A stretch of DNA of 45,870 bases from Clostridia bacterium (GCA_017397125.1 JAFQKB010000057.1:1-45870); one strand, 5' to 3'. Numbered from the stretch's first letter, positions 21,401 to 31,530 are shown. Translations and numbers: made by a program. The notes: generated by a model from the letters alone, not told the origin.

Positions 21401-21411
21401 ATATACCTCCA

Positions 21412-21735
21412 TTATTGTCTGGCGGAGTAATACACCACAATGGTGTCCTCGTGACCAGTCAGTTCGTTGTATCCGGTGAAGATCGCGCCGCCCAGGGACA
21501 TCAGCTCACCGCACTGCACGGTAGAGATGTCGTGGTTGACAAACACCTCGCCCTTGTCGTTGCTGAGTATCACGTGCCCGTTGGCGGTGTTGATGCGACC
21601 GCCACGGCCCAGCCCCTCCTCCTGCGGACTGCCGTTTTCGTCCATATAGCGGCGCGCCAGCAGGGTCAGCTCCCGTCCATCCAGCTTCAGGGCCGTAGGG
21701 CTGATAACAGGCTTTTGCTTTCTTCTCCAGAACAT
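21412..21735 (-). CDS. Conserved-looking hypothetical protein
   Basis: A 107-residue protein with no signal or membrane segment. A basic N-terminus (MFWRRKQKPV) is followed by a compact mixed alpha/beta sequence with the stretches GRGGRINTANGHVILSND, VNHDISTVQCGELMSLGG and AIFTGYNELTGHEDTIVVYY, which read like a small beta-sandwich or PH-like fold. I cannot place it in a family. The ATG at 21735 has GAGG upstream. It is the first gene of a pair with the small lipoprotein. Confidence 0.65.
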   Translation of the reverse strand: MFWRRKQKPVISPTALKLDGRELTLLARRYMDENGSPQEEGLGRGGRINTANGHVILSNDKGEVFVNHDISTVQCGELMSLGGAIFTGYNELTGHEDTIVVYYSARQ

Positions 21736-21756
21736 CGTTTTCACCTCTGTTCATCT

Positions 21757-21785
21757 ATTTTATTAAACAATTCACAAAATGTCAA
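21757..21785 (-). promoter_or_regulatory. Promoter of the two small unknown genes
   Basis: Minus strand TTGACA (21785-21780), 17-base spacer, TAAAAT (21762-21757). Confidence 0.78.
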
Positions 21786-21814
21786 GGAACAAACTGCGAA
21801 ATGTTTCGGCAGAC

Positions 21815-21843
21815 TTGTAATTCTCTGGAAAACGTGGTAGAAT
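21815..21843 (+). promoter_or_regulatory. Promoter of the flippase gene
   Basis: TTGTAA (21815-21820), 17-base spacer, TAGAAT (21838-21843), divergent from the preceding promoter. Confidence 0.68.
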
Positions 21844-21883
21844 AAATATTTAGTGAAACAAACCAGCAGAAAGGAGGTCTCCC

Positions 21884-23299
21884 ATGGGCAAGGTCGATCG
21901 TTACAAGCGATTATTTTCCTTTACCCTGATCCTGGGTATCGGAACGGTTATCTCCAAATTGATGACCTACGTAGTGCTGACCCCCCTATATACCAAATAT
22001 CTTGCCCCGGATGAATACGGTATCGTGGATCTGGTGGTGCAGACCGCCAATCTGTTGATGCCGCTGGTCTCCCTTGGCATTAACCAGGCGGTTCTGCGCT
22101 TCGGTATGGACGGTGAGACCGACCGTGGCTCTGTACTGACCACCGGCCTGGCGGTCAACCTGTTGGGCTTTATGGCCTTTTTGCTGTTCTACCCCCTGGT
22201 GCGTATGATCCCTGCCTTTGGCGAGTACGCACTGCTGGTTTACGTGTTTATCTTCTGCTCCATCACCCACTATCTGTTCGCCTATTGCGTCAAGAGCATG
22301 CACAAGGCGAAGCTGTTCACCATCTGCGTGATCATAGGCACCGCCATCACCGTACTGCTGGATATACTCTTCCTGGCTGTGCTGGATATGGGCATTGTGG
22401 GCTACATTCTGGCCATCGCCCTGAGCGATCTGACCTGCTCGGTCATCCTGATCGTCACCGCCAAGCTGTACAAGCTCATTCGCCTGGACAAGCTCAAAAA
22501 AGCCATCACCCAATCGATGCTGCGTTATTCCATCCCGCTGATTCCCAACTCGGCGCTGTGGTGGATCACCGACTACTCCGATCGGTATATGGTCACTTTG
22601 TTCGTCAGCGAGGCCGCCAACGGTCTGTATTCTCTGGCCTATCGGCTGCCGAATATGCTGATCATGGTGTGCGGCATCTTCATGGACGCCTGGCAGATGT
22701 CGGTGCTCACCGAAAAGAGCCGTCTGGAGCGTCAAAAATTCTTTACCAACGTCTTTTCCATGTATCAGTCCATCATTTTTGTGGGTGCTTCCGGACTGAT
22801 TCTGTGTGCTAAGCTGATTACGCGCATTATGGCCCAGGATCCGGCGTATTACCCCTCCTGGCAGTACATCCCCACCCTGGTCATCGCTACGGCACTATCC
22901 TGCTTTGTCACCTTCCTGGGCACCATCTATATCGTGGAGAAAAAGAGCAAGAGCTCGCTGGTGACCACCGTCATCGGCACCGCGTTTAACCTGGTGGGCA
23001 ACCTCATTCTCATCCCGCGGATGGGCGCCCACGGTGCGGCTCTGTCCACCGCACTCAGCTACGGTCTGGTGCTGCTGCTGCGTGCGTTCCATACCCGCAA
23101 GTTTATTCCCATCGGCTGGAATATGCCCCGCTTCTCTCTTAATATGTCGCTCACTCTGATCCAGTGCTTCATCATGGTATTCGAGGTGCCGGGTTGGGTG
23201 TATACAGAGATCGTTCTGTTCGGTGTGATCCTGGTGACAAACTTCCGTCCGCTCCTGGGTAGCCTGCGCCAGGTTGTCCAAAGCCGCAAGGGAGGCTGA
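21884..23299 (+). CDS. Polysaccharide/oligosaccharide flippase (Wzx/MATE-type membrane protein)
   Basis: A 471-residue protein with about 12-14 hydrophobic helices. The start LFSFTLILGIGTVISKLMTY and the stretch TKYLAPDEYGIVDLV are typical of the oligosaccharide flippase (RfbX/Wzx, MurJ/MATE-like) superfamily, which moves lipid-linked glycans across the cytoplasmic membrane. The central SIPLIPNSALWWITDYSDRY and SLAYRLPNML, and the late GAAFNLVGNLILIPRMGAHGAA-like stretch (TAFNLVGNLILIPR), are also typical. The cargo is unknown; no glycosyltransferase is adjacent. SD AAAGGAGG precedes the ATG by seven bases, and the TtcA-like gene follows after three bases. Confidence 0.88.
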   Translation: MGKVDRYKRLFSFTLILGIGTVISKLMTYVVLTPLYTKYLAPDEYGIVDLVVQTANLLMPLVSLGINQAVLRFGMDGETDRGSVLTTGLAVNLLGFMAFLLFYPLVRMIPAFGEYALLVYVFIFCSITHYLFAYCVKSMHKAKLFTICVIIGTAITVLLDILFLAVLDMGIVGYILAIALSDLTCSVILIVTAKLYKLIRLDKLKKAITQSMLRYSIPLIPNSALWWITDYSDRYMVTLFVSEAANGLYSLAYRLPNMLIMVCGIFMDAWQMSVLTEKSRLERQKFFTNVFSMYQSIIFVGASGLILCAKLITRIMAQDPAYYPSWQYIPTLVIATALSCFVTFLGTIYIVEKKSKSSLVTTVIGTAFNLVGNLILIPRMGAHGAALSTALSYGLVLLLRAFHTRKFIPIGWNMPRFSLNMSLTLIQCFIMVFEVPGWVYTEIVLFGVILVTNFRPLLGSLRQVVQSRKGG

Positions 23300-23302
23300 C
23301 CT

Positions 23303-24118
23303 ATGGACCGCTGTCAGCAGATCGAGCGCAGTATCATCAAAAAATACCGCAAGACGATATGGAACAATTTCATCGGCAGTCTGAAGGACTATAAAATGAT
23401 CCAGGCCGGGGACCGCATCGGCGTGTGTATCTCCGGCGGCAAGGACTCCTTCTTATTGGCCAAGTGCCTGCAGGAGCTGCAGCGACATGGCAGCGAGGAG
23501 CCCTTTGAACTGGAATTCATCGTCATGGACCCCGGCTATAGGCACGAAAACCGCCAGCAAATCGAAAACCTGCTGAATATCCTACAGCTGCCGGCGCATA
23601 TATTCGAAAGCCCCATCTTCCCGGTGGTGGAAAAGCAGGAGGGTACCCCTTGCTATCTGTGCGCCCGGATGCGCCGGGGATATTTGTACAAATACGCACA
23701 GAGCTTGGGATGCAACAAGATTGCCTTAGGACACCACTTTGACGACGTGATCGAAACCATCCTGATGAGTATGCTGTACGGGGCCGAAATGCGCACCATG
23801 ATGCCCAAGCTACACAGCCAGAACTATCCCGGCATGGAGTTGATCCGACCGCTGTATCTGGTGCGGGAGCGGGACATCACCGCCTGGTCCCGGTATAACG
23901 ACCTGGAGTTCATACGCTGTGCCTGCTCCGTATCCGACAGTCGGGAAAACAGCTCCAAGCGAGCTGAGATAAAGGCTCTGCTGGAGAGTCTTCGCACAAC
24001 GAATCCCCAAGCGGACATCAACATCTTCCGCAGTGCGGAAAACGTCAATTTGGAAACCATCATCGGGTATCGTAAGGGCGATCAACACGTGTCGTTTTTA
24101 GATGAATACGATCAATAA
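23303..24118 (+). CDS. TtcA-like PP-loop ATPase (tRNA 2-thiolation type)
   Basis: A 271-residue protein of the TtcA/TtuA group, which adenylates tRNA for sulfur insertion in the cytosol. PP-loop CISGGKDSF (43-50), a CxxC pair in TPCYLCARMRRG (C117, C120), GHHFDDVIETILMSML, and further cysteines in RCACSVSDS (about 207-210), the pattern by which TtcA proteins bind an Fe-S cluster. The exact target base is not clear; Firmicute members are often of uncertain role. SD GGGAGG lies seven bases before the ATG. It shares the flippase transcript and ends at a strong terminator. Confidence 0.85.
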   Translation: MDRCQQIERSIIKKYRKTIWNNFIGSLKDYKMIQAGDRIGVCISGGKDSFLLAKCLQELQRHGSEEPFELEFIVMDPGYRHENRQQIENLLNILQLPAHIFESPIFPVVEKQEGTPCYLCARMRRGYLYKYAQSLGCNKIALGHHFDDVIETILMSMLYGAEMRTMMPKLHSQNYPGMELIRPLYLVRERDITAWSRYNDLEFIRCACSVSDSRENSSKRAEIKALLESLRTTNPQADINIFRSAENVNLETIIGYRKGDQHVSFLDEYDQ

Positions 24119-24160
24119 GCAAACAGGCGAGAGCAACGGTTGCTCTCGCCTGTTTGCTTA
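24116..24160. terminator. Strong bidirectional terminator
   Basis: A 21-bp perfect stem (TAAGCAAACAGGCGAGAGCAA and its complement, loop CGG), with a T-run after it, between the convergent TtcA-like and zinc-ribbon genes. Confidence 0.93.
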
Positions 24161-24163
24161 TTT

Positions 24164-24520
24164 TTAGTTGAGTTTATTTCCGCAACGGTTGCAAAAGGCC
24201 GCGTCCGCCGGATTCGTCCCGCCACAGGAGCAGGTCTTGCAGCCACAGGCGTTGTCGATGGTGGCCTGCAGTTCCTCATTAGCTGCCTTAAGCTCGTCGA
24301 TCTGGCAGACCAACTCATTGACCAGTTCGCCGTTCAAAGGGTCACCCTTACAGTTATCGTAATACAGGTGACCCAGCGCCTCCATGGCGTCGCGAATGGC
24401 ACGCTCATTCTCGGCCAGTTTCAATTTCTGCTTGGTCAGGTCGGCTACGTCCGCTACCTTACGGCCGGCCGCATCCGCCAATTCCTTTGCTTTACACACT
24501 ACGTCTTCCCACGTTGCCAT
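24164..24520 (-). CDS. Small coiled-coil zinc-ribbon protein
   Basis: A 118-residue soluble protein. Residues about 1-88 are helical and charged (WEDVVCKAKELADAAGRKVA, then KLAENERAIRDAMEALGHLYYDN). Residues 92-118 hold a zinc-ribbon with CGCKTCSCGG and AAFCNRCGNKL, ending the protein. Such proteins with a helical body and a terminal ribbon are frequent in Clostridia, but the role is unknown. The ATG at 24520 has AAAGGAG about ten bases upstream; a GTG at 24529 is too close to it. Confidence 0.75.
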   Translation of the reverse strand: MATWEDVVCKAKELADAAGRKVADVADLTKQKLKLAENERAIRDAMEALGHLYYDNCKGDPLNGELVNELVCQIDELKAANEELQATIDNACGCKTCSCGGTNPADAAFCNRCGNKLN

Positions 24521-24556
24521 ATTGCACACGCTCCTTTACAATGTTTCACTACTTTT

Positions 24557-24585
24557 ATTATACGCAGACACACAAGAGATTGCAA
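24557..24585 (-). promoter_or_regulatory. Promoter of the coiled-coil zinc-ribbon gene
   Basis: Minus strand TTGCAA (24585-24580), 17-base spacer, TATAAT (24562-24557), just after the hemZ stop. No terminator is visible between, so read-through from the recJ-hemZ operon is possible. Confidence 0.7.
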
Positions 24586-24592
24586 TCCCCAA

Positions 24593-26074
24593 TTACAGAC
24601 AACCGTATTTTTCATAGAAGATAGGTACACCGTCCTTACGGGCCAGCATCTCATCCAGTCCACTGTTGTACTCATAGGGGAATTTGTAATTGAAAATGCG
24701 CTCCAGATAGTCGGTGCCGGGCTGCTTGAGCTTGCTGACCGCGCCGGCGCCGCAACCCAGTATGGTGTGGGTCTCGTCCATGATGTACACGTTATACAAG
24801 CCCTCACAGCCGGGCTTGGCCCAGCCTACGTTCTCCTGGTTGCCGACGGTGCGGCTTTGGCGGTAGAGATAATAGGGTGCATAGCCGGCCGACGGCAAAG
24901 CCTGTGCAGAATGACGCACCATCCGCACCGCGTCGTCCTCTACGCCAAAATCGGGGCGATGCTGCAGCATAATGTTGGAGGCCCGCTTCATAGACAGGGT
25001 GTGCACCGTAACGCTCTCCGGCGCCAGGGCGAGGATCTTATTCATCGTGTCCGCAAAGCCCTCGTATGTATCCCCGGGCAAACCGGCAATCAGGTCGGTG
25101 TTTATGTTGGTGAATCCCGCATGGCGAGCCATCTCAAAGGCGTCGTAGAACTGCTCCACCGTGTGCTTGCGGCCGATACCGGCCAGCACAGCCGGCTGCA
25201 GGGTCTGGGGATTAATGCTCACCCGCCCTACGCCGGCGGCGTATATAGCCGCCATCTTCTCCGGTGTGACGGTGTCGGGACGACCCGCCTCCACCGTGTA
25301 TTCCCGCACCGTGGATAGGTCAAAAGAGGCTTCCACTGCCCGGAACAAGGCCGTCAGCTGCTCCGCCGACAGTGTGGTGGGGGTGCCTCCGCCGAAATAG
25401 ACGGACTCCAGCCGCAGTCCCAGCCGCCGGGCAAGCTCGCCGGTATAGGCGATCTCACGGCACAGCTGCTCTACGTAGGTGGGGATGAGTTTTTTCGCCT
25501 GCACCACCGTCTGGGACACAAAGGAGCAATAGTCACATCGTGTGGGACAGAACGGAATGGAAACGTACAGACTGAAGGACTCCGGCCGGGACAGGGCCAG
25601 CAGCTTGTCCTCCGCCTGCAACGTGGTGTGGCACAGAGCACGCTTTTCGTCACCCACCAGCAGCTTATCCCGGAAATAGCCCAGCGCAGCCTCCTCACCC
25701 ATCTCCCGGGTCAGGCGACGCAGCAGTTTTACCGGCCGAACGCCGGTGATCAGGCCCCATCCATGTGTAAAGCCGAGCAGCTTTACAAGCAAGCGGTACA
25801 ACAACGTGCACAGTTCCAGCTCGCAATCGTCCCGGTGGTTGTCTGAGCGTTTACTCACCGAGGACCGGGCGGTTTTATCAAAGCCGTCCAGCCGCACCCG
25901 GCAGGCAAGCGAAGCCTCCTTCGGGCCGTCTGTGACGATACATTCCACCGTCAGTCCCTCGAACGCATCCGGCGTTTCCTCCCGGTGGGTTATGATCTTT
26001 TCCAGAGGCAGAAATAACCGGCAAACGTTTTCCAGTTCAAAATGAAAATCGTTGCCACGCAAATAGAGATGCAT
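24593..26074 (-). CDS. hemZ: Radical SAM coproporphyrinogen III dehydrogenase-like protein, HemZ type
   Basis: A 493-residue radical SAM protein. An N-terminal region of about 165 residues peculiar to HemZ (GWGLITGVRPVKLLRRL) precedes the HemN-like core: SIPFCPTRCDYCSF with cluster Cys176, Cys180 and Cys183, then VYFGGGTPTTLS, YTVEAGRPDTVT, VGRVSINPQTLQ, and INTDLIAGLPGDT. The family is named for oxygen-independent coproporphyrinogen III oxidation, but no other haem gene is in the window and its true substrate in such anaerobes is uncertain. It is the last gene of the recJ operon, 11 bases after the MBL hydrolase. Confidence 0.9.
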   Translation of the reverse strand: MHLYLRGNDFHFELENVCRLFLPLEKIITHREETPDAFEGLTVECIVTDGPKEASLACRVRLDGFDKTARSSVSKRSDNHRDDCELELCTLLYRLLVKLLGFTHGWGLITGVRPVKLLRRLTREMGEEAALGYFRDKLLVGDEKRALCHTTLQAEDKLLALSRPESFSLYVSIPFCPTRCDYCSFVSQTVVQAKKLIPTYVEQLCREIAYTGELARRLGLRLESVYFGGGTPTTLSAEQLTALFRAVEASFDLSTVREYTVEAGRPDTVTPEKMAAIYAAGVGRVSINPQTLQPAVLAGIGRKHTVEQFYDAFEMARHAGFTNINTDLIAGLPGDTYEGFADTMNKILALAPESVTVHTLSMKRASNIMLQHRPDFGVEDDAVRMVRHSAQALPSAGYAPYYLYRQSRTVGNQENVGWAKPGCEGLYNVYIMDETHTILGCGAGAVSKLKQPGTDYLERIFNYKFPYEYNSGLDEMLARKDGVPIFYEKYGCL

Positions 26075-26085
26075 GGTCTTCTCCT

Positions 26086-26703
26086 TTATCGAATGTACGG
26101 ATTATACGCTTTTTCGCGGCGGATGGTAGTAGACGGTCCGTGACCGGAATAGACAGCCGTGGCCGCCGGCAACTCCATCAGACGCTGCAGCGACCGCTGC
26201 ATAGCCGATATGTCTCCGCCGGGAAAATCCAGACGCCCGATGCTGCCGAAAAACAGCGTATCGCCGGAAAACAGCACGCCATCGCACCACAGACAGATGC
26301 AACCGGGTGTGTGGCCCGGGGTCTCCAACACCGCAAAGGACATATCCCCTACCGTCAGCGCATCCCCCTCGTGCAGAACGCGGTCGCAGTCCAGAGTCAG
26401 CGGAGCGCCGGGTGAAAACAAACCGGACAGATTGCGCACGGGATCGCCCAAGGCCGGCACGTCACCCGCCCCCACGTACAGAGGGGCTCCGGTGGCGGCA
26501 CAAACCGCTTCGGCTGCCAGCATGTGATCGAAATGGGCATGGGTCAGCACCACCGCCTCGATACGCAAGTTCTCTTGCTTGATCAAGGTCAGTATCTCCC
26601 CCGCCTCGTCCGCCGGGTCGACAATCAGACCGCGACCGGCGCGGTCCCACACCACGTAGCAGTTGGTGTCCAGCTCACCCAAGGATAAACAGCGCAGATT
26701 CAT
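26086..26703 (-). CDS. Metallo-beta-lactamase-fold hydrolase (glyoxalase II-like)
   Basis: A 205-residue MBL-fold protein. Metal site: [12 protein letters not shown] (the HxHxDH motif), [32 protein letters not shown] and the closing YSGHGPSTT. The pattern is that of short YcbL-like glyoxalase II relatives, which cleave S-acyl-glutathione or similar thioesters; in this organism the substrate is unknown. A methylglyoxal synthase gene elsewhere in the window makes a detoxifying role conceivable, but this is speculation. It overlaps the dtd stop by four bases. Confidence 0.88.
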   Translation of the reverse strand: MNLRCLSLGELDTNCYVVWDRAGRGLIVDPADEAGEILTLIKQENLRIEAVVLTHAHFDHMLAAEAVCAATGAPLYVGAGDVPALGDPVRNLSGLFSPGAPLTLDCDRVLHEGDALTVGDMSFAVLETPGHTPGCICLWCDGVLFSGDTLFFGSIGRLDFPGGDISAMQRSLQRLMELPAATAVYSGHGPSTTIRREKAYNPYIR

Positions 26704-27167
26704 CGCTTTTCTCCTTTTTTCCAGGTGTCGGTGTCCAGCAGAATGGTCACCGGGCCGTCATTGAGCAGCCGCACCTGCATGTCGGCGCCGAATTCGCCGG
26801 TCTGCACGTCGGTTACACCGGCCTCCCGCAGGCAGGCGGTGAAATACTCAAACAGCGGCTTGGCCACCTCCGGACGGGCCGCCGCCATAAAGTCAGGGCG
26901 TCGACCCCGGGCCGTATTGGCGCACAGTGTGAACTGGGATACCGCCAGCACAGCGCCGCCAATATCCAGTACAGAGCGATTCATTTTATCGTTCTCGTCG
27001 CAAAAAACACGCAGCTGGGCCACCTTTTTGGCCAGCAGCGCGGCCTCCTGCTGGGTGTCGCCGTCGCAGATACCCACCAGAAGCAGCACGCCATCCCCAA
27101 TGGAAGCGATGGTCGCACCATCCACGGTGACAGAGGCCTCTGTCACCCGCTGAAATACAGCCTTCAT
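26700..27167 (-). CDS. dtd: D-aminoacyl-tRNA deacylase
   Basis: A 155-residue protein, the usual length, that frees tRNA charged with D-amino acids or wrongly with glycine. Start [17 protein letters not shown], the active-site loop [19 protein letters not shown], and the cross-subunit motif [13 protein letters not shown] are diagnostic. It follows the RSH gene by 17 bases, the classic relA-dtd order of Firmicutes. Confidence 0.95.
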   Translation of the reverse strand: MKAVFQRVTEASVTVDGATIASIGDGVLLLVGICDGDTQQEAALLAKKVAQLRVFCDENDKMNRSVLDIGGAVLAVSQFTLCANTARGRRPDFMAAARPEVAKPLFEYFTACLREAGVTDVQTGEFGADMQVRLLNDGPVTILLDTDTWKKGEKR

Positions 27168-27184
27168 TTGAAATCTCCTTACAT

Positions 27185-29395
27185 TTACATACCGGTGCGC
27201 TGTACATCGTCCACGCCGGGCACCGCACGCAGCTTTTGAATCACGTATTGCAGATGCTCCACGCTATTAACTGCAACGGTCATGGTCAGCACCGCACCGC
27301 TCTCCTGGTCGCGGGCATTGATGGAATGGACCGGAATGTGCAGATTGGACAGAGTGGTAGCGATCTTCAACAGCAGATTGACTGAGTCATGGGCCTGGAT
27401 GCGCAGGTTGGCATTGAATTCGGTGTTTACCGACTGCTGCTCCCACTGCACCGCGACCCAGCGCTCTTTATTGGCGGCCATAGTTACGTCCGCCGGTACG
27501 TTGGTGCAATCCCGGCGGTGAATGGAAACACCGTAGCCACGGGTGATAAAGCCAATGATGGGGTCACCGGGCACCGGGTTGCAGCACTGGGCAAACTTCA
27601 CCAGGCAATCATCCATGCCATCGATGATGACACCGCCCTGATGGGAACGGCGACGAGGCGGCGGCGTGATGGGCTGCAACGGCATAGCCGCCACCTGCTC
27701 CTCCCGCTGCATGCGGTTGTACTCCTCTTTAATGCGGGGGATCAGACGGGACAGCATCACACCGCCATAGCCGATAGCTGCATAAAAATCATCAAGAGAG
27801 GCGCAGTGTTGCTTTTTGGCCTGATTTATCAGGAACTGCTCCATACGCTCCTCCGGCAGACGAATGAGGTTACGGGACAATTCACGCTCCAATTCGGCAC
27901 GCCCCTGCTGAATATTCTCTTCCCGGCGCTCCTTTTTGAACCAGCTGCGGATTTTATTCCTCGCCTCGCCGGTGTGCACGATGTTCAGCCAGTCACGGCT
28001 GGGGCCGTGATTGGCAGCCGAGGTGGTCAGCACCTCCACGATCTCGCCGGTCTTGACCTTATAGTCCAGCGGCACGATGCGACTGTTGACCTTGGCACCC
28101 ACCATACGGTTGCCCACTGCCGTGTGGATGGCATAGGCAAAATCGATGACGGTGCTGCCCTCCGGCAGGGTGATCACATCGCCCTTAGGTGTAAACACAA
28201 ACACGTCCTCGATATCCAGGTCGGTCTTGATGCTGCGGACGATATCCTCCGCATCATCCACGTCCTGCTGGCTCTCGATGAACTGGCGTACCCAGGCCAG
28301 GCGCTCCTCCAACTTATCTTTCTTCTGGATGCCGGCCTTATACTTCCAATGGGCCGCGATACCGTATTCCGCCGTATAGTGCATATCCCAGGTACGGATC
28401 TGCACCTCAAAGGGGATTTTCTCCTTGCTCACCACCGTGGTGTGCAGAGACTGGTACATATTGGGCTTGGGGGTAGAGATATAATCCTTAAACCGATTGG
28501 GCAAGGGGCGGAACATCTCGTGGACGATACCCAAGGCATTATAGCAATCGTTGACGTTATCCACGATCACACGCACAGCATAGATATCAAAAATCTCGTC
28601 AAAGGCACGGCCACGCATATACATTTTACGGTAGATACCGGCAAAGCTCTTCACACGGCCGGAGATATGGGCCTCGATGCCATACTCCGCCAGATGACCG
28701 TGGATACGCTCCCGGATACTTTGCAAAAAGGCTGTGCGCTCATCTGCATGCAGCGCCAGATTGTCCTCAATCTCCTTGCAAGCCACAGGGTCCAGCACCC
28801 GCAGAGACAGGTCCTCCAGCTCCTCTTTGATCGTACGGATACCCAGCCGGTGCGCCAGAGGCGCATAGATATCCAGGGTCTCCCGGGCCTTATCCCGCTG
28901 CTTTTGAGGCTTCCATCCCTCACTGGTGCGCATGTTGTGCAGTCGGTCCGCCAGCTTGATGATCATCACACGGACGTCCTTGGACATGGCCAGCAGCATT
29001 TTGCGGACGTTCTCCGCCTGCTGCTCCTCACGGGTGGAGAAATCCATCTTGGTGATCTTGGTAACACCGTCCACCAGATCGGCTACCTCCTGGCTGAAGC
29101 GGCGGGCGATCTCGGACAGCTCTATATCGGTGTCCTCCACCACGTCATGCAACAGCGCTGCCGCCACCGCATCGCTGTCCATACCGATCTCTACCAGTAT
29201 GCAGGCCACGTGCAGCGGATGACAGACGTATTCTTCGCCGGACTGGCGCAGTTGCCCGTCGTGGGCGCTGACCGCCATATCAATGGCGTCCCGGATGCGG
29301 ACAATGTGATAGGTCTTATCGCTGTTATTAATCAGTTCCAACAAAGTGTCAATTACGTCTTCTTTTCGTTCAATCATTGCTTGTTCAGACATCAT
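27185..29395 (-). CDS. relA/spoT: Bifunctional (p)ppGpp synthetase/hydrolase (RSH, Rel)
   Basis: About 736 residues with the full Rel domain order. HD hydrolase (about 30-190): [27 protein letters not shown], so hydrolase residues look intact. Synthetase (about 230-350): [44 protein letters not shown] (about 390-455): [27 protein letters not shown]-terminal ACT (about 660-735). It governs the stringent response on ribosomes. The start is uncertain: ATGs at 29401, 29395 and 29392 stand close behind AAGGGG, and all overlap the recJ stop region. Confidence 0.95.
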   Translation of the reverse strand: MMSEQAMIERKEDVIDTLLELINNSDKTYHIVRIRDAIDMAVSAHDGQLRQSGEEYVCHPLHVACILVEIGMDSDAVAAALLHDVVEDTDIELSEIARRFSQEVADLVDGVTKITKMDFSTREEQQAENVRKMLLAMSKDVRVMIIKLADRLHNMRTSEGWKPQKQRDKARETLDIYAPLAHRLGIRTIKEELEDLSLRVLDPVACKEIEDNLALHADERTAFLQSIRERIHGHLAEYGIEAHISGRVKSFAGIYRKMYMRGRAFDEIFDIYAVRVIVDNVNDCYNALGIVHEMFRPLPNRFKDYISTPKPNMYQSLHTTVVSKEKIPFEVQIRTWDMHYTAEYGIAAHWKYKAGIQKKDKLEERLAWVRQFIESQQDVDDAEDIVRSIKTDLDIEDVFVFTPKGDVITLPEGSTVIDFAYAIHTAVGNRMVGAKVNSRIVPLDYKVKTGEIVEVLTTSAANHGPSRDWLNIVHTGEARNKIRSWFKKERREENIQQGRAELERELSRNLIRLPEERMEQFLINQAKKQHCASLDDFYAAIGYGGVMLSRLIPRIKEEYNRMQREEQVAAMPLQPITPPPRRRSHQGGVIIDGMDDCLVKFAQCCNPVPGDPIIGFITRGYGVSIHRRDCTNVPADVTMAANKERWVAVQWEQQSVNTEFNANLRIQAHDSVNLLLKIATTLSNLHIPVHSINARDQESGAVLTMTVAVNSVEHLQYVIQKLRAVPGVDDVQRTGM

Positions 29396-31436
29396 CCTCA
29401 TCCCCTTTCGTAATGTATTGCCACAAGGGCGTGGCGGTCAGGTCCGCCTTGCCCTCGGTGGGTAATAGGCAGATGCGTATTCTCTCACCCCGGTCGTACC
29501 AGCGGATGAGTCCCGCCTGCTGCCACAGCTCCAGCGCCACCAGCATCTGCAGGCACGTGGGCGCATCAACTCCCAATGCGTGCTGTAGCTGCTCCGGCGT
29601 ACCATTCCATTCTTTGCAGACACGCAGCAGGTTATACAGGCGACCCAGCTGTTCACGGGATGCCAGTGCTGAATCCGCTGCCGGGCGCAGCTCACGGCGC
29701 AGTATCGCCTCAAAGGCGGCAATTTCCGTCTGCAGCTGCTCCCGGTCGGTATCTGCATAAGAAATATCCTGCAGCCGCACACTCACAGAGGCGTTGCCAC
29801 GGTATTCATTGCGATCAAGGCTTACCACGCAATTGACCACCGAGCCGCAGGGAATCGGAAACTCCTCCGGTGCGGTCTGGAATTTGACCGCGCTGATGCG
29901 CACGCCATCCCGGCTGAGGGACAGGCGCAGATGCTTGCCGTTGCCCATGGCCGTGATGTTATCCAGCTGCATGCGGAACAGCCCGAACAGCGGCGCCGGA
30001 TTACCGGAGCCGAAAGGCTCCAGCACCTGTAGCAGGGTTAATTTTTCCATGTTGTTCTGGTCCGGGCGCAGACGCACCGCAATATCCAGAGCCGCGACCG
30101 GCATCTGGGGACAAGCGGTGGCCACATAGGCATTGATTGCGTCGCGGAAAGCGTCCACATTAGCCACCGGCAGAGTGATGCCGGCCGCCAGCTCGTGGCC
30201 GCCAAAAGCAGTCAGGTGACTCTCGCAGGCGGTAAGGGCATCAAATATAGAAAAGCCCTCCAGGCTGCGGCAGGAGCCGTGGGCAATGCCATCCGCACCG
30301 ACAGACAGAACAATGGTTGGTTTTCCATATCGATCCAACAGACGGGCCGCCACCAGACCCAGCAGTCCGCCGTGCCAGCCATCGCCGCATATCACCAGCA
30401 CGCGGTCACGCAGCCACTCGGGGTGCTGGATAAGCTGTTCCTCTACTTGTGCCATTATATCGTTGCCAGCCTGCTGACGCTGAGTGTTCAAGGCTTGAAT
30501 CTCCCGGGCATAGTCGGCTGCTTGCTCCGGGGTTTCGCTGAGCAGAAGCTTCATAGCAACGTCCGGGTCGGCCATACGGCCCGCCGCATTGATACGGGGG
30601 GCAAAGCCATAGGAAACAGACGCCGCGGTTAAGACCTTTTCGGTCAGTCCGGCCACCTCACGCAGAGCAATGATGCCGGGACGGCGACTCTCCTCCAACA
30701 AGGTCAGGCAGCGGCGCATCAGGTCACGGTTGAAGCCCAACAGCGGCATCATATCCGCCAGGGTACCCAACGCCAGCAGGTCACCGTATTCGGCAAATAC
30801 CGGCTCGCTGTCCTCGGCTAAGGCACAAACCAGCATAAAGGCCACGCCCACGCCGGCGAACTCCTTAAAGGGGCTCTCGCAATCCTCACGGTGAGGGTCC
30901 ACTACCGCCACAGCGGCGGGCAGCTCAGCCGGGGGCTGGTGATGGTCGGTCACCACCACGTCCATGCCTAATTCGGTGGCTAGCGCCACCTCCTGCACCG
31001 CCGCAACGCCGGTATCCACCGTCACGATCAGCTGTGCGCCCTGTTCGGCAGCCCACTGGACCATCTCCGGGTGCAGACCATATCCCTCGCTGCGCAACGG
31101 AATCCGATACAGCACGTCTGCGCCCTGCCGCTGTAAATAGGTATACAGCAGCACAGTAGCAGTTATGCCATCTACGTCGTAATCACCGTAAATTAATATT
31201 CTCTGCTTTTCGTCCAAGGCACGGCGGATTCGCTGGACTGCCGGCTCCATATCCGCAAAGGAATAGGGATCGATCTCCTCCTCAATACCCACCAAAAAAG
31301 AAAATATCTGCTCGGGGGTATCCAGGCCGCGGGACGTAAGCATCAAAGACAAAAAGGGATGGATCTCACAGGCTTCGGCCAGCTCCGCCGCCAAAGCAGT
31401 ATTCGGTTTTGTTTCATTCCAGCGTCGGATCTGCAT
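29385..31436 (-). CDS. recJ: Single-stranded-DNA-specific exonuclease RecJ
   Basis: A 683-residue RecJ. DHH domain: LIYGDYDVDGITATVLLY (about 81-98) with two metal Asp, VTVDTGVAA, and VVTDHHQPP with D164-H165-H166. DHHA1 domain: ISVGADGIAHGS-like (LSVGADGIAHGSCRS) and AFGGHELAAGITLP. A C-terminal OB-fold and extension of about 120 residues follow. It digests single-stranded DNA 5' to 3' in repair and recombination. It is first in the operon recJ-rsh-dtd-MBL-hemZ; SD GAAGGAGG. Confidence 0.95.
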   Translation of the reverse strand: MQIRRWNETKPNTALAAELAEACEIHPFLSLMLTSRGLDTPEQIFSFLVGIEEEIDPYSFADMEPAVQRIRRALDEKQRILIYGDYDVDGITATVLLYTYLQRQGADVLYRIPLRSEGYGLHPEMVQWAAEQGAQLIVTVDTGVAAVQEVALATELGMDVVVTDHHQPPAELPAAVAVVDPHREDCESPFKEFAGVGVAFMLVCALAEDSEPVFAEYGDLLALGTLADMMPLLGFNRDLMRRCLTLLEESRRPGIIALREVAGLTEKVLTAASVSYGFAPRINAAGRMADPDVAMKLLLSETPEQAADYAREIQALNTQRQQAGNDIMAQVEEQLIQHPEWLRDRVLVICGDGWHGGLLGLVAARLLDRYGKPTIVLSVGADGIAHGSCRSLEGFSIFDALTACESHLTAFGGHELAAGITLPVANVDAFRDAINAYVATACPQMPVAALDIAVRLRPDQNNMEKLTLLQVLEPFGSGNPAPLFGLFRMQLDNITAMGNGKHLRLSLSRDGVRISAVKFQTAPEEFPIPCGSVVNCVVSLDRNEYRGNASVSVRLQDISYADTDREQLQTEIAAFEAILRRELRPAADSALASREQLGRLYNLLRVCKEWNGTPEQLQHALGVDAPTCLQMLVALELWQQAGLIRWYDRGERIRICLLPTEGKADLTATPLWQYITKGDEDDV

Positions 31437-31468
31437 AATAAAGCCTCCTTCCCCTTATAATTCTTTAT

Positions 31469-31497
31469 ATTTTACCATTTTACAAATCATTTTTCAA
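31469..31497 (-). promoter_or_regulatory. Promoter of the recJ operon
   Basis: Minus strand TTGAAA (31497-31492), 17-base spacer, TAAAAT (31474-31469). Confidence 0.7.
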
Positions 31498-31530
31498 CAC
31501 CGATTTACATTTATCCTCTGTTTTTGCGCA

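Noticed and set aside
27389-29413. Plus-strand ORF of 674 codons opposite the RSH gene
   Set aside because: Antisense shadow caused by GC-biased third positions; the minus strand holds all Rel motifs.
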